The notes below the pieces were generated by a model. That model did no database searches. It was not told the DNA's origin and was given only the letters and a program-made list of their open reading frames with translations. The position numbers and the translations under genes are program-made. From an uncultured Bacteroidales bacterium (GTDB lineage Bacteria > Bacteroidota > Bacteroidia > Bacteroidales > P3), in NCBI GenBank assembly GCA_937906975.1, contig CALCUN010000085.1:1-16011 (forward strand): a DNA stretch of 16,011 bases. Direction: 5' to 3'. Positions 7,710-15,962 of this stretch are shown here, in pieces (position 1 is the stretch's first letter; each line of letters starts with the position of its first letter).

Positions 7710-7741
7710 TTTGTCATAATCCTATTAATGTTGTAATTTTG
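7710..7741 (+). promoter_or_regulatory. Bacteroidota-type promoter of the protease-ridA unit
   Basis: TTTG 7710-7713, a 20-base spacer and TAATTTTG 7734-7741 match the consensus. The expected start is near 7748, about 24 bases before ATG 7772. I see no other promoter of this quality before the second protease gene, so the three genes up to 14146 may depend on it. Confidence 0.75.
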
Positions 7742-7771
7742 CCAGCTTAAATTAAATTTAAACGTAGAAAA

Positions 7772-10723
7772 ATGAAAAAAGGCTTAGGATTATTAAAATA
7801 TCTCTTTGTATTAATAATTTTTTTCTTAGCATCCTATAAAGTAATAGCAGTACCTGCTGATACAACGATGAAAACCATCACACAATCAGATAAAAGATTG
7901 TTGAATTTCTATTTAATAGGAGATGAAAGTGTGAATTTTGGACGCACAATAGATGGTTACACAATTCTTTTAAATGAAAGGGGGGATTATTGTTATGCTT
8001 ATAAAGACTTGAACGGCAATTTATTACCCTCTAATCACATTGCTGCAAATCAAACTCTGAGAACGAAAGCAGAAAATGATTTTTTAGCCACAATAGATAA
8101 AAGATTAGGTTTTTCAATCGAGCAAATAACAAATAAAAGACAGCCTTTTGCTAAAATAGAAACAAATTATCCCACTGTTGGAGAGAATAATTTGTTAATT
8201 GTGTTGGTATCTTTTGCAGATAGAGCATTCACTTATCAGCAAGAGGACTTTGATTCTTTGCTTTCTCAGCCGGGATATAATCGTAATGGCGCAACAGGTA
8301 GTGTAAAAGATTATTATTATGATGTTTCTTTTGGACAATTAAATTTAAATCCTACTGTTGTTGGGCCTTATACCTTGTCTCAACCTATGGCTTTTTATGG
8401 TGCAACATGCCCGTCTTTTTCCGATGTAAATCCTAAGGCAATGGTTGCAGAGGCTTGTGCATTAGCGAATAACGATGTTGATTTTTCTCAATTTGATATG
8501 AATGGAGATGGAATAATTGACGCAGTTCACGTTATTTTTGCAGGAGCAGGAGAAGCCTCAACAGGAGAAACCGATGCAATTTGGCCACATCGTTGGAGTT
8601 TTTATCCATCAGATACCTTTAATATTCAATTTGATGGAGTTAGATTAAAGGATTATTCTTGCTCTGCCGAAAGAATGGGTAGTGGAATGGACGGAATAGG
8701 AACAATTTGTCATGAGTTTGGACACGTTTTAGGTTTGCCAGACTTGTATGATACTGACTACGAAGGCTCAGGAGGGCAAGCAACAGCAATAAATAAATGG
8801 AGTATAATGGCATCTGGTAGTTATAACAATTATAGCAATACCCCAGCTTCATTTACCGCATACGAAAAATATCGTTTAAATTGGTTACAACTCGACACCC
8901 TAACAGTTGCAGGAGAATATGTTTTGCCTCCGTTGATGGATAGCAATAAAGCATACATTATTACCTCACCTAATAGTGATGAATTTTTTATTTTTGAAAA
9001 CAGACAACGTTCCTCTTGGGATAGTTACCTACCTAATGATGGCGGATTGATATATCACGTAAAGCAAGAGGGAGATTACAACATAAATTGCAATCCGAAT
9101 TATCAAAAATACGACATAGAAGAAGCAGATAGAGATGAAAGCGAAAACACTTTGGCTTCTGATGTTTTCCCATCGCAACAATATAATAATTTCTTTACAG
9201 ATTACTCACTTCCAAATAGTAGATTATGGAACGGAAATGCGTTAAACAAACCAATTACTTGCATAACTCGTGATACTACTGATAATTGCATTCGTTTTCG
9301 TTTTCTAATTCCAGACACCTCTGCTGTTGTGGAAACTCTACACGGCTTTGAAAAACTAACAAACACCTCTTACCGTGTAAAAGGTTTAGAAGTATATGCA
9401 GGTTTGCGTGAATATGATATAAAAGGCTTTGCAGTAGATACTCTACAAGACTTCTCTACACAAGTATATTATGAAGCAAACACATTTAGTGGAGATACCT
9501 TAATTGCAAACCTTGACAACCTATCATACGCTAAGACTTACTATTATAGAGCAGCATATATTTCAAATGAAGATCAAGTATATGGAGAAGCCAAAACGTT
9601 CACAACAGTTGATGGTCAGCCACTTCTTAGAACAAATTCTGCAACTAATATTTCATTAAACAGCATGAGCGTTGGAGGAACTAAGTTAGTGGAAGGAGAT
9701 TTCACTATTTTGGAACATGGAATATGCTATTCAACAGAAGAGAGTCCAGATATGAATGATGAAGTTGTAAGCTTAGATGGAGATTGCTCAACATTCACAG
9801 TGGAAATAACAGGACTTGAACAAGCTACAAAATATTATTTTAGAATGTATGCAAGAACAGAGTTAGGAATAAAATACGCTACTCAAAAATCTGCAATAAC
9901 TACATTCATACCTGTTGAAAATAACATCATAACAGGCGGCACAACACTTTGCGAACAATCAGATTTTGGAATGATTCTTGGAAGCCAACCAACAGAAGGT
10001 CAAGGAAACTTCACCTATCAATGGCAAAGAAAAGAAAATGGCTCATCGTGGGAAGATATAGATGAAGAAGGAAATGGAAAGAACTATTCTGTTGGAACGC
10101 TTAGCGAAACAACTCAATTCAGAAGAATAGTTGGCTCATTGGCAATTAGAGATACAAGTAACGTTGTTGAAATGACAGTCTTGAAATCTAAGGCTGGCAA
10201 GATAAATGGTAAAACCGAATGGATAAGCTCCGAAACAGATACACTTTCATTAGCCTCTAACACAGGAGAAATCCTTCGTTGGGAAGAAGCAAATGCAGAC
10301 TTTAATTGGCAAGAAATAGCAGAAACCCAACAAGACACAACAATCCTTTACAATCCTAACCTTTTAGACTCGGTATATATAAGAGCAGTAGTACAATTAG
10401 GCACATGTCCAATATCATACTCAGACACATTGAAAATAAATGTTGTTCAAGATGTGTCGCTTTCAGAGATAGAAAACAATACAACTTACTATATATATCC
10501 AAACCCAAGCAAAGGAAAATCAGTTTTAACAAACCAATCACAACAACCATTACACATTACAATATTTGACTCAAATGCAAGAAAAATATCAAGCTTTGAA
10601 TCCTCAGAGCAAAACATAGACTTGCCATTATCAAACCTAACTAATGGAATATACATATTAAGAATAGAAAACAAGTTAGATAAAAAAGAAGTTAAAGAAG
10701 TCAAATTAATATTAACACGATAA
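7772..10723 (+). CDS. Secreted M6-family metalloprotease with Fn3-like and Ig-like repeats and T9SS sorting domain (first paralog)
   Basis: The protein has 983 residues. The N-terminus has a lysine-rich start, a hydrophobic core and probable cleavage after VIA (about residue 27). Residues about 40-100 match the propeptide-like 'GDE..N....DGYT.L.N..G.Y.YA' region of M6 proteases of this phylum. The catalytic domain (about 140-500) has the zinc site [11 protein letters not shown] (314-324; H314 and H318 ligands, E315 catalytic, D324 the likely third ligand, as in InhA-type enzymes). It is preceded by DMNGDGIIDAVHVIFAGAGE, a calcium-loop-like segment. Two Fn3-like repeats follow, about 525-615 and 616-720, each ending in a TYYYRAAY/KYYFRMYA motif. 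An Ig/PKD-like segment (FTYQWQRK, about 720-815) follows, then the sorting domain from YYIYPNPSKG (about 905) to the end. It is 41 bases upstream of its paralog. Confidence 0.93.
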   Translation: MKKGLGLLKYLFVLIIFFLASYKVIAVPADTTMKTITQSDKRLLNFYLIGDESVNFGRTIDGYTILLNERGDYCYAYKDLNGNLLPSNHIAANQTLRTKAENDFLATIDKRLGFSIEQITNKRQPFAKIETNYPTVGENNLLIVLVSFADRAFTYQQEDFDSLLSQPGYNRNGATGSVKDYYYDVSFGQLNLNPTVVGPYTLSQPMAFYGATCPSFSDVNPKAMVAEACALANNDVDFSQFDMNGDGIIDAVHVIFAGAGEASTGETDAIWPHRWSFYPSDTFNIQFDGVRLKDYSCSAERMGSGMDGIGTICHEFGHVLGLPDLYDTDYEGSGGQATAINKWSIMASGSYNNYSNTPASFTAYEKYRLNWLQLDTLTVAGEYVLPPLMDSNKAYIITSPNSDEFFIFENRQRSSWDSYLPNDGGLIYHVKQEGDYNINCNPNYQKYDIEEADRDESENTLASDVFPSQQYNNFFTDYSLPNSRLWNGNALNKPITCITRDTTDNCIRFRFLIPDTSAVVETLHGFEKLTNTSYRVKGLEVYAGLREYDIKGFAVDTLQDFSTQVYYEANTFSGDTLIANLDNLSYAKTYYYRAAYISNEDQVYGEAKTFTTVDGQPLLRTNSATNISLNSMSVGGTKLVEGDFTILEHGICYSTEESPDMNDEVVSLDGDCSTFTVEITGLEQATKYYFRMYARTELGIKYATQKSAITTFIPVENNIITGGTTLCEQSDFGMILGSQPTEGQGNFTYQWQRKENGSSWEDIDEEGNGKNYSVGTLSETTQFRRIVGSLAIRDTSNVVEMTVLKSKAGKINGKTEWISSETDTLSLASNTGEILRWEEANADFNWQEIAETQQDTTILYNPNLLDSVYIRAVVQLGTCPISYSDTLKINVVQDVSLSEIENNTTYYIYPNPSKGKSVLTNQSQQPLHITIFDSNARKISSFESSEQNIDLPLSNLTNGIYILRIENKLDKKEVKEVKLILTR

Positions 10724-10739
10724 TAAAAAGAATATTAAC
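10708..10739 (+). repeat. Short direct repeat across the gap between the two protease genes
   Basis: AATATTAAC occurs at 10708-10716, inside the last codons of the first protease, and again at 10731-10739 in the 41-base gap. Both copies are followed by a similar A-rich tract. It may be a trace of local slippage or of the duplication that gave the tandem genes. In such AT-rich DNA it could also be chance. Confidence 0.3.
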
Positions 10740-10764
10740 GAATAAAAGAAATAAAACACGAAAA

Positions 10765-13761
10765 ATGAGAAAAGGATTATTAAAAACAATTACACTCTTT
10801 GTGTTGATGGTACTAATCAGCATAGGAGCGTTTGCAATTCCAGCAAACAAACAAGCCGTTACAATTCGTCAGCCAAACGGAAAGACACTTACCTTTATTC
10901 TTGGTGGAGATGAGTATGTTAATTGGGCGACAACATTAGATCAATACACATTAGTAAGAAACAGCGAAGGCGTTTTCACATACGGAGTATTAAATGAAAA
11001 CGGAGACTTAGTAGCTTCAAAATACATTGCTTCAAACGCAAATGAACGTTCAGCAGAAGAAATAGCATTTTTATCAACACTACCAGTTAATCTTTTCTAT
11101 TCAGAATCACAAATAGAATTGAAAAAACAAAACTCACCAGCCTCAGCACCTGCAAACAACGATGCTAAATACCCATCAATAGGAACAGTAAAATTATTAG
11201 TTATCTTAGCAGGATTTAGCGACTTACCATTCACATATACAAATCAAAACTTTGTTGATTTAGTTAGTCAAGATAACTACGATGGTACAGGATCAGTAAA
11301 AGACTATTACAGAGACAACTCAGACAATCAATTCATAATGGATATTGATGTTGCAGGACCATACGTATTACCAAACTCAATGGCTTACTATGGAGGCAAC
11401 AACTCATACGGTAGCGACCAAAACATGTCTTATTTCGTATTACACGCACTTAATGCAGCAGATCCAGATGTTGATTTTGGCGATTACGATAACGACAATG
11501 ACGGATACGTAGATGCGATACACATTATTTTTGCAGGAACACCAGAATCATCAACAGGAACAGACAACGAAATTTGGCCACACAGAAGTAACGTAAATCC
11601 AAACATAATAAAAGACAGTAAAAGATTTGGACCATATTCATGTTCAGCAGAAAAGAGAAACTCAGTTGTGATGGACGGAATTGGAACAATCTGCCACGAA
11701 TTTGGACACGTATTAGGATTTCCTGACTTTTACGACACAGACTACACAGGCTCAGGCGGACAAGCAGCAGTACCAGGAGATTGGGACTTAATGTCATCAG
11801 GTTCATACCTTAACAACTCAGCAACACCAGCAGGATTAACAGGAATGGAACGCCACATAGCAAACTGGGCACAACCAATAAACCTAACAGCAACAGCAGA
11901 CAACGTATATTTACCAGCAATTAACGATTCATCTGTTTCATATAAAATAGATTTAGGAAACAATAACGAATTTTTAATGTTGGAACATAGAAGAAAAACA
12001 AGGTGGGACGCATACGTACCAGGAGAAGGAATGTTGATTTACCACGGACAACAAGAAAGAATAAACAGATGGTTAAACTATGGTTATAACGACATAAACG
12101 TAAACCCTAACAACAGAGGTTGGTATATAGTTCCAGCAACAGGAAACAACGGACACACAGAAACCTCACAAGCACCATTTCCAGGAGCATCAGGCAACAC
12201 AAACTTTACCAACAACACAACACCAGCAAATACGCTTATGAACGGTACACCAACCAACAAACCAATCACAAGCATACAATACATAAACGATTCTGTTATC
12301 ACATTCAACTTTATGTCTAACCTACCAGCAGTTTCAACAGGAGCAGTAGAATCCTCTACAATCACCTCAACCTCTGCCACAGCAACAGGAACAGTTCTTT
12401 ACTATGGCGACTCAACAATCTCAGAACAAGGAATGTTATGGAGCGTTAGCCAACAAGCACTAAGAGACTTAGACCAAGATAGCATAAACTCAGTACAAGC
12501 AAACGCAGTAGCAGAAACCTTTACAGTAGAAATGACAGGACTTGTACCATCTTCAATAATCTATTACAGAGCCTACGCAGTAAGTTCAACAGGCACAGCC
12601 TACGGACCAGTAAAACAATTCACAACACCAAGCGGATTAGGAACACTATTAACACGACCAGCAGTAGCAATAGACTCAATCCACGCAACATTAGTAGGAA
12701 ACGTAGTATCAATGGGCGAAGGAACATTTGTTGAAAAAGGATTCGTAGTATCAAGCGATGAAGCAAACGACTTAACCTTAGAAACAACATGGTCAGTTCA
12801 AAACGACACAGCATCAACAGGCTTATACTACGTAACACTTGATACCCTAACAGAAGGACAAACCTATTACTTCAAAGCATACGTAACAACAAACTTAGGA
12901 ACAGCCTACGGAACAAGACGTAGCTTTACAACAACATTCCCAGCAATAGAAAACAACGTAATATCATCTAACCAAGCATTCTGTTTAGGCGAAACACCAC
13001 AACTACTTACAGGAACTGAGCCAACAGGAGGAAGAGGAAACTTCACATATCAATGGCAACAAAAAGGCCGTACAGGAGATTGGGTAAACGCAACACAAGA
13101 ATCAACCAACCAAAACTACCAACCAGAAGCCATAACAGACAGTACATATTACAGAAGAGTCGTTACATCAAACGGAGTAGTAGAACACATTTCAAACACA
13201 ATACTATTAGACGTTAAAATATCAAGAGGAGGAGTTATCTCTGAAAATATCAGCAACGACACAATCAACTTAGGAGAAGCAACAGGACAATTAAAACTAA
13301 ACAACTACAGAGGCACAATCATAGATTGGGAAAGAAGCATAGACAACCAAGCATGGGAATCATTAGGCTTTAACGAAAGAAACTACCCAGGCGAAACACC
13401 AACCACAGAAGCAACCTACACATACAGAGTCTTAGTACAAATAGACCAATGCCCATCAGAATACTCAGCAGAAAAAGCAATCTATGTAAAAGACAACTCT
13501 TCATTAGAAGATGTAGCAAACCTATTTGAATTTAGCGTACTTCCAAACCCAACAGCAGGTCAAATCACAATCACATCAGAAGAAGCACAAGCAGATGTTA
13601 TTGTAATCACAAACGTATTAGGACAAGAAATCCTAAAAGAAACCAACTGCACAATCAATGGCAAAGTAATCAACCTTGACGCCTTTGAAAGCGGAGTATA
13701 TTTCTTGAACATCAAACAAGGAGACAAACAACAAACAAAACAAATCATCTTAAAAAAATAA
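10765..13761 (+). CDS. Secreted M6-family metalloprotease with T9SS sorting domain (second paralog)
   Basis: The protein has 998 residues and the same domain order as its upstream neighbour. A signal peptide is cleaved near AFA (about residue 23), and the propeptide-like region has [17 protein letters not shown]. The M6 catalytic domain has [11 protein letters not shown] (311-321) and a [20 protein letters not shown] calcium-loop-like segment before it. Two Fn3-like repeats (about 522-627 and 628-732, with [10 protein letters not shown] and [10 protein letters not shown]) are followed by an Ig-like segment (FTYQWQQK, 733-820) and a T9SS domain from VLPNPTAGQ (about 924) to [10 protein letters not shown]. 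All zinc-site residues are intact. The gene starts 41 bases after the first paralog with no terminator between them. The codons become strongly A/C-ending after the first ~100 residues. Substrates are not readable from sequence; InhA- and PrtV-like relatives digest host or matrix proteins. Confidence 0.93.
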   Translation: MRKGLLKTITLFVLMVLISIGAFAIPANKQAVTIRQPNGKTLTFILGGDEYVNWATTLDQYTLVRNSEGVFTYGVLNENGDLVASKYIASNANERSAEEIAFLSTLPVNLFYSESQIELKKQNSPASAPANNDAKYPSIGTVKLLVILAGFSDLPFTYTNQNFVDLVSQDNYDGTGSVKDYYRDNSDNQFIMDIDVAGPYVLPNSMAYYGGNNSYGSDQNMSYFVLHALNAADPDVDFGDYDNDNDGYVDAIHIIFAGTPESSTGTDNEIWPHRSNVNPNIIKDSKRFGPYSCSAEKRNSVVMDGIGTICHEFGHVLGFPDFYDTDYTGSGGQAAVPGDWDLMSSGSYLNNSATPAGLTGMERHIANWAQPINLTATADNVYLPAINDSSVSYKIDLGNNNEFLMLEHRRKTRWDAYVPGEGMLIYHGQQERINRWLNYGYNDINVNPNNRGWYIVPATGNNGHTETSQAPFPGASGNTNFTNNTTPANTLMNGTPTNKPITSIQYINDSVITFNFMSNLPAVSTGAVESSTITSTSATATGTVLYYGDSTISEQGMLWSVSQQALRDLDQDSINSVQANAVAETFTVEMTGLVPSSIIYYRAYAVSSTGTAYGPVKQFTTPSGLGTLLTRPAVAIDSIHATLVGNVVSMGEGTFVEKGFVVSSDEANDLTLETTWSVQNDTASTGLYYVTLDTLTEGQTYYFKAYVTTNLGTAYGTRRSFTTTFPAIENNVISSNQAFCLGETPQLLTGTEPTGGRGNFTYQWQQKGRTGDWVNATQESTNQNYQPEAITDSTYYRRVVTSNGVVEHISNTILLDVKISRGGVISENISNDTINLGEATGQLKLNNYRGTIIDWERSIDNQAWESLGFNERNYPGETPTTEATYTYRVLVQIDQCPSEYSAEKAIYVKDNSSLEDVANLFEFSVLPNPTAGQITITSEEAQADVIVITNVLGQEILKETNCTINGKVINLDAFESGVYFLNIKQGDKQQTKQIILKK

Positions 13762-13765
13762 GAAT

Positions 13766-14146
13766 ATGAACAAAGTAATAAACACAGACAAAGCTCCAAA
13801 AGCAATAGGACCATATAGCCAAGCTATATTGGCAGGAAACGGAATGCTTTTCATCTCTGGACAAATTCCAGTAAACCCAGAAACAGGCAAAATACCTGAA
13901 ACAATAACAGAACAAACAGAACAAGTATTCAAAAACATAGAAGCAATACTTACAGAAGCAGGCTACACATTCAAAGACGTAGTAAAAACAACATGTTTAC
14001 TTAACTCAATGGACGATTTCGCTGCAATGAACGAAGTATATGCGAAATACTACAACGAAATGTTGCCAGCAAGAGCAGCATACGCAGTAGAAAAATTACC
14101 AATGGGAGTATTAGTAGAAATAGAAACCATAGCATACAAAGGATAA
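13766..14146 (+). CDS. ridA: RidA-family enamine/imine deaminase (YjgF/YER057c/UK114)
   Basis: This small cytosolic protein of 126 residues hydrolyses reactive 2-aminoacrylate and related enamines or imines formed by PLP-dependent dehydratases, releasing ammonia. The family blocks are complete: KAIGPYSQA (12-20, with Y17), [13 protein letters not shown] (29-41) and the C-terminal [20 protein letters not shown] (101-120). The last includes the active-site arginine R103 and glutamate E120. Length is normal for the trimeric family. The start codon is 4 bases after the protease stop, behind A-rich sequence, so it is probably translated from the protease transcript. This is a metabolic gene at the end of a secretion-cargo unit, and the link is probably positional. 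The same A-ending codons are used as in the second protease. Confidence 0.96.
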   Translation: MNKVINTDKAPKAIGPYSQAILAGNGMLFISGQIPVNPETGKIPETITEQTEQVFKNIEAILTEAGYTFKDVVKTTCLLNSMDDFAAMNEVYAKYYNEMLPARAAYAVEKLPMGVLVEIETIAYKG

Positions 14147-14167
14147 TAAACCCTAAAAAATGCAAAC

Positions 14168-14209
14168 AAAAAGTCGGAGCTTCAAAAACGAAGCCTCCGA
14201 CTTTTTTTT
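14168..14209. terminator. Bidirectional intrinsic terminator between ridA and the Fic gene
   Basis: AAGTCGGAG (14171-14179) pairs with CTCCGACTT (14195-14203). After one bulged C the stem continues as CTTC/GAAG around an AAAAA-type loop. The stem is flanked by A-runs on the left and eight T on the right. The symmetry means both the plus transcript (ridA) and the minus transcript (Fic gene, ending at 14218) meet a U tract. Confidence 0.92.
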
Positions 14210-14217
14210 CTTACCTT

Positions 14218-15516
14218 CTATTCCAACAAACCCTCAATGCCATCAGACTTTATGTAACCTACCGCTCTTTTGTTAAGATTTATTGTGCGTAAATAGCCTA
14301 ATTCAACCAGCTCTTGCAGATCTGTTCTTGCAGACTTAATAGAAATATTAAATTGTGTTGCTAATTCTTTCGGAATGAACATAGATTTTTTACCCTCTAA
14401 AAGAATCCTTAAAACATATCTTTGACGCTCGTTAATACTTGAAAGACTGCTAAACCTAAACAAGTCTTCTTGTTGATTAGTCTTGAGTTGCAGATATTTT
14501 TTCAAATCATCAAATGCCTTTTTTATAACACTTAAATGATATTGAATAAAGTAAGACAAATCATTATTATCGTTTTCAGTATATAAAAACGCCCTTTCGT
14601 AAGCCTTTTTATTAGAATAAATTATTCTTGAAATAGATAAATATTCGCTTAACCAATATCCCTTCTTTATCATATACCAATAAAACAACGACCTTGCCGT
14701 TCTGCCATTCCCATCAGTAAAAGGGTGAATAAAAGCTAACATAAAATGTATTATAATGGCTTTTACAATCGGGTGAATAAACTCTTCGTTATTTTCCTTA
14801 TTAGCAAAATCACATAAATCCTCAATCATACTATTGATTTCTGCGTATGCAGGAGGCGTGTGAGCAACATAACCGCTGATTGCATCAACAACAAAAATAT
14901 TATCGTGCATTCTGAAAACACCCTCCTGCTCCGAGTGAGCCAAAGTCTTGTTTGTAATAGAACTATGAATGTCAAGCAAAGCCTCAATCGATAAATCAGA
15001 TTGATTTTTTGAAATTTTACTAATAGTTTCATAATTATTACTAATCATTTGCTGGCTTTTGTCTGCAGGTTTTAGCCTTTTACGAAGCATATCCTTTGCA
15101 ATCTTCCGCGTAGTAGAAGCCCCCTCTATTTGACTTGAAGCAATAGCTTCCTCCATTATAGAGTTGATTAGATAATAGTCTTTAAGAGAAGATGTAATAT
15201 TGCTTTCCGTTTGCAAATTGCCTCTTAAATTCAAATCAAACTCATGCAACATTGCCTGCATCTGAGTTGTGATAACAAAAGAAAAAGAATACTTGCCAAA
15301 TTTTAAAGTCTTAGCCTGCGATTGTCTTTGAAATTTCACCGCTTGCCACAATATACTTTGCTCAAATCCCTTTGGAGTAAGATATTTCACCTTATCCCAA
15401 TAAAGATACCCTTCATTTATTTTTTGAAATAAAGGTTGCAAACTTGGTTCGTTAAGTAACTTAATCGCTTCAACTTGTTTAGTTGAATCACACATAGGAA
15501 TAGGCTCTATTTTCAT
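14218..15516 (-). CDS. Fic/DOC-domain protein (AMPylase-type) with inhibitory motif and C-terminal winged-helix-like region
   Basis: The protein has 432 residues. The core has the complete Fic motif HPFTDGNGRTAR (264-275): catalytic H264, acidic D268 for the metal and R272/R275 for nucleotide phosphates. This supports transfer of AMP or another nucleotide to a protein hydroxyl. SSQIEG (127-132) fits the (S/T)xxxE(G/N) inhibitory helix, whose glutamate blocks the ATP site. Because it lies before the Fic core, this is a class II, self-inhibited enzyme. Residues about 1-110 fit the N-terminal Fic_N-type region. Residues about 365-425 (PKELATQFNISIKSARTDLQELVELGYL) look like a DNA-binding winged helix. 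No separate antitoxin gene is next to it. The protein may bind the inverted repeat before its own start, which is inference. Confidence 0.93.
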   Translation of the reverse strand: MKIEPIPMCDSTKQVEAIKLLNEPSLQPLFQKINEGYLYWDKVKYLTPKGFEQSILWQAVKFQRQSQAKTLKFGKYSFSFVITTQMQAMLHEFDLNLRGNLQTESNITSSLKDYYLINSIMEEAIASSQIEGASTTRKIAKDMLRKRLKPADKSQQMISNNYETISKISKNQSDLSIEALLDIHSSITNKTLAHSEQEGVFRMHDNIFVVDAISGYVAHTPPAYAEINSMIEDLCDFANKENNEEFIHPIVKAIIIHFMLAFIHPFTDGNGRTARSLFYWYMIKKGYWLSEYLSISRIIYSNKKAYERAFLYTENDNNDLSYFIQYHLSVIKKAFDDLKKYLQLKTNQQEDLFRFSSLSSINERQRYVLRILLEGKKSMFIPKELATQFNISIKSARTDLQELVELGYLRTINLNKRAVGYIKSDGIEGLLE

Positions 15517-15537
15517 ACTTCTTTTGTTTTATCACCG

Positions 15538-15545
15538 CAAAAATA
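15538..15545 (-). promoter_or_regulatory. Probable -7 box of the Fic gene
   Basis: On the minus strand TATTTTTG fits TAnnTTTG and lies about 21 bases before the Fic start codon. No good TTTG is found 19-21 bases further upstream. That position lies in the proximal arm of the inverted repeat at 15558-15594, which suggests a promoter that is weak or under control. Confidence 0.5.
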
Positions 15546-15557
15546 CAACTTTTTTCA

Positions 15558-15594
15558 AAATTAGGGGAAATTTTCCTCAAACTTCCCCTAATTT
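15558..15594. repeat. 12-bp inverted repeat upstream of the Fic gene, operator-like
   Basis: AAATTAGGGGAA (about 15558-15569) and TTCCCCTAATTT (about 15583-15594) are perfect inverted copies around a 13-base centre; coordinates may be off by one. The centre contains TTTTCC, which can pair with GGAAA of the left arm, so a shorter alternative hairpin competes. With no T tract after it in either direction it does not look like a terminator. Overlap with the expected -33 region of fic suggests a protein-binding operator. Confidence 0.6.
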
Positions 15595-15613
15595 CCCTTT
15601 AAGAAACAAATCA

Positions 15614-15674
15614 GTCCAATCGCATTGGACTATTCGTCCAACGCGGTTGGACTACTTGTCCAATGCGTTTGGAT
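15614..15674. repeat. Three phased 17-base palindromes with 22-base period (GTCCAA array)
   Basis: Units begin at 15614, 15636 and 15658, exactly 22 apart. Each has the form GTCCAA-N5-TTGGAC. Unit 1 is GTCCAAT-cgc-ATTGGAC and unit 2 is GTCCAAC-gcg-GTTGGAC. Both have perfect 7-bp arms, and the T-A to C-G change at the inner pair keeps pairing. Unit 3 (GTCCAAT-gcg-TTTGGAT) is imperfect and is followed by T7. The spacers are TATTC and TACTT. Across each spacer TTGGAC and GTCCAA can also pair, so the array can fold in two registers. Confidence 0.85.
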
Positions 15675-15698
15675 TTTTTTAAATCAAAGAAAGAAAAC

Positions 15699-15729
15699 TT
15701 TGTTGAAAAAGAAAAATGTTATACCTTTG
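15699..15729 (+). promoter_or_regulatory. Strong Bacteroidota-type promoter in the gene-free stretch
   Basis: TTTG 15699-15702, a 19-base spacer and TACCTTTG 15722-15729 match the consensus exactly. Transcription would begin near 15736 and run towards the rod-shaped RNA. No open reading frame starts between here and the window end, so the product is a non-coding RNA or a long leader of a gene beyond the window. Confidence 0.8.
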
Positions 15730-15735
15730 CTAATT

Positions 15736-15823
15736 GATAAACTAAAACAAAGAAACAAGAAACAGAAATAAAGAATTAGAAATATAAGATAAAATATTAA
15801 AATAATATATTGAGCTTTAAGCT
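15736..15823 (+). other. A-rich unstructured leader between promoter and rod RNA
   Basis: About 88 bases almost free of C and G, with no start codon followed by an open frame. The only structure is the palindrome GAGCTT-t-AAGCTC at about 15812-15824, which ends where the rod RNA stem begins. It could be a processed 5' leader, or contain a second, non-consensus promoter closer to the rod (TATATTGA at about 15807). Confidence 0.4.
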
Positions 15824-15962
15824 CTTATTCTTCTTATTTGAAAACCGCCAATTTTCAAAATATCCAAAGGAATAAGTAGTGTAGGGTTCGCGTCTTAGGG
15901 CGTGAACCGTTTTGTGCTTATTTTGGATATGGGCTCTTGGCGGTGCCTCAAATGAGAATAAG
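15824..15962 (+). ncRNA. Long rod-shaped structured RNA, 6S-RNA-like candidate
   Basis: One hairpin of about 139 nt can be drawn. From the base: CTTATTCT 15824-15831 with AGAATAAG 15955-15962; ATTTGA 15836-15841 with TCAAAT 15948-15953; ACCGCCAA 15844-15851 with TTGGCGGT 15937-15944; ATATCCAA 15860-15867 with TTGGATAT 15923-15930; ATAAG 15872-15876 with CTTAT 15917-15921; and GGTTCGCG 15885-15892 with CGTGAACC 15901-15908 (one G-U), loop TCTTAGGG. Internal loops of 8x6 and 8x8 bases lie between the blocks. An unbranched rod with large internal bubbles, behind a strong promoter and without an ORF, is the plan of 6S RNA, which imitates an open promoter and holds RNA polymerase. Bacteroidota have a 6S-type family (6S-Flavo). 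I cannot confirm that match by sequence; a long structured mRNA leader is the main alternative. Confidence 0.6.

Noticed and set aside
12084..12380. 98-residue minus-strand open frame inside the second protease
   Set aside because: Overlaps conserved protease sequence; long antisense frames arise here because of the A/C-ending codon bias of the sense gene.
15614..15674. CRISPR array
   Set aside because: The repeats are 17-base palindromes with only 5-base spacers and there are just three; no cas genes are near.
15824..15962. tmRNA, RNase P RNA, SRP RNA or tRNA
   Set aside because: No tRNA-like acceptor or T-loop, no tag-peptide frame, no RNase P or SRP core motifs; the fold is a simple rod.
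15824..15962. Terminal inverted repeats of an insertion sequence or MITE
   Set aside because: The arms are interrupted in a regular internal-loop pattern and enclose only a short loop, with no target-site duplication seen; kept as an alternative only.
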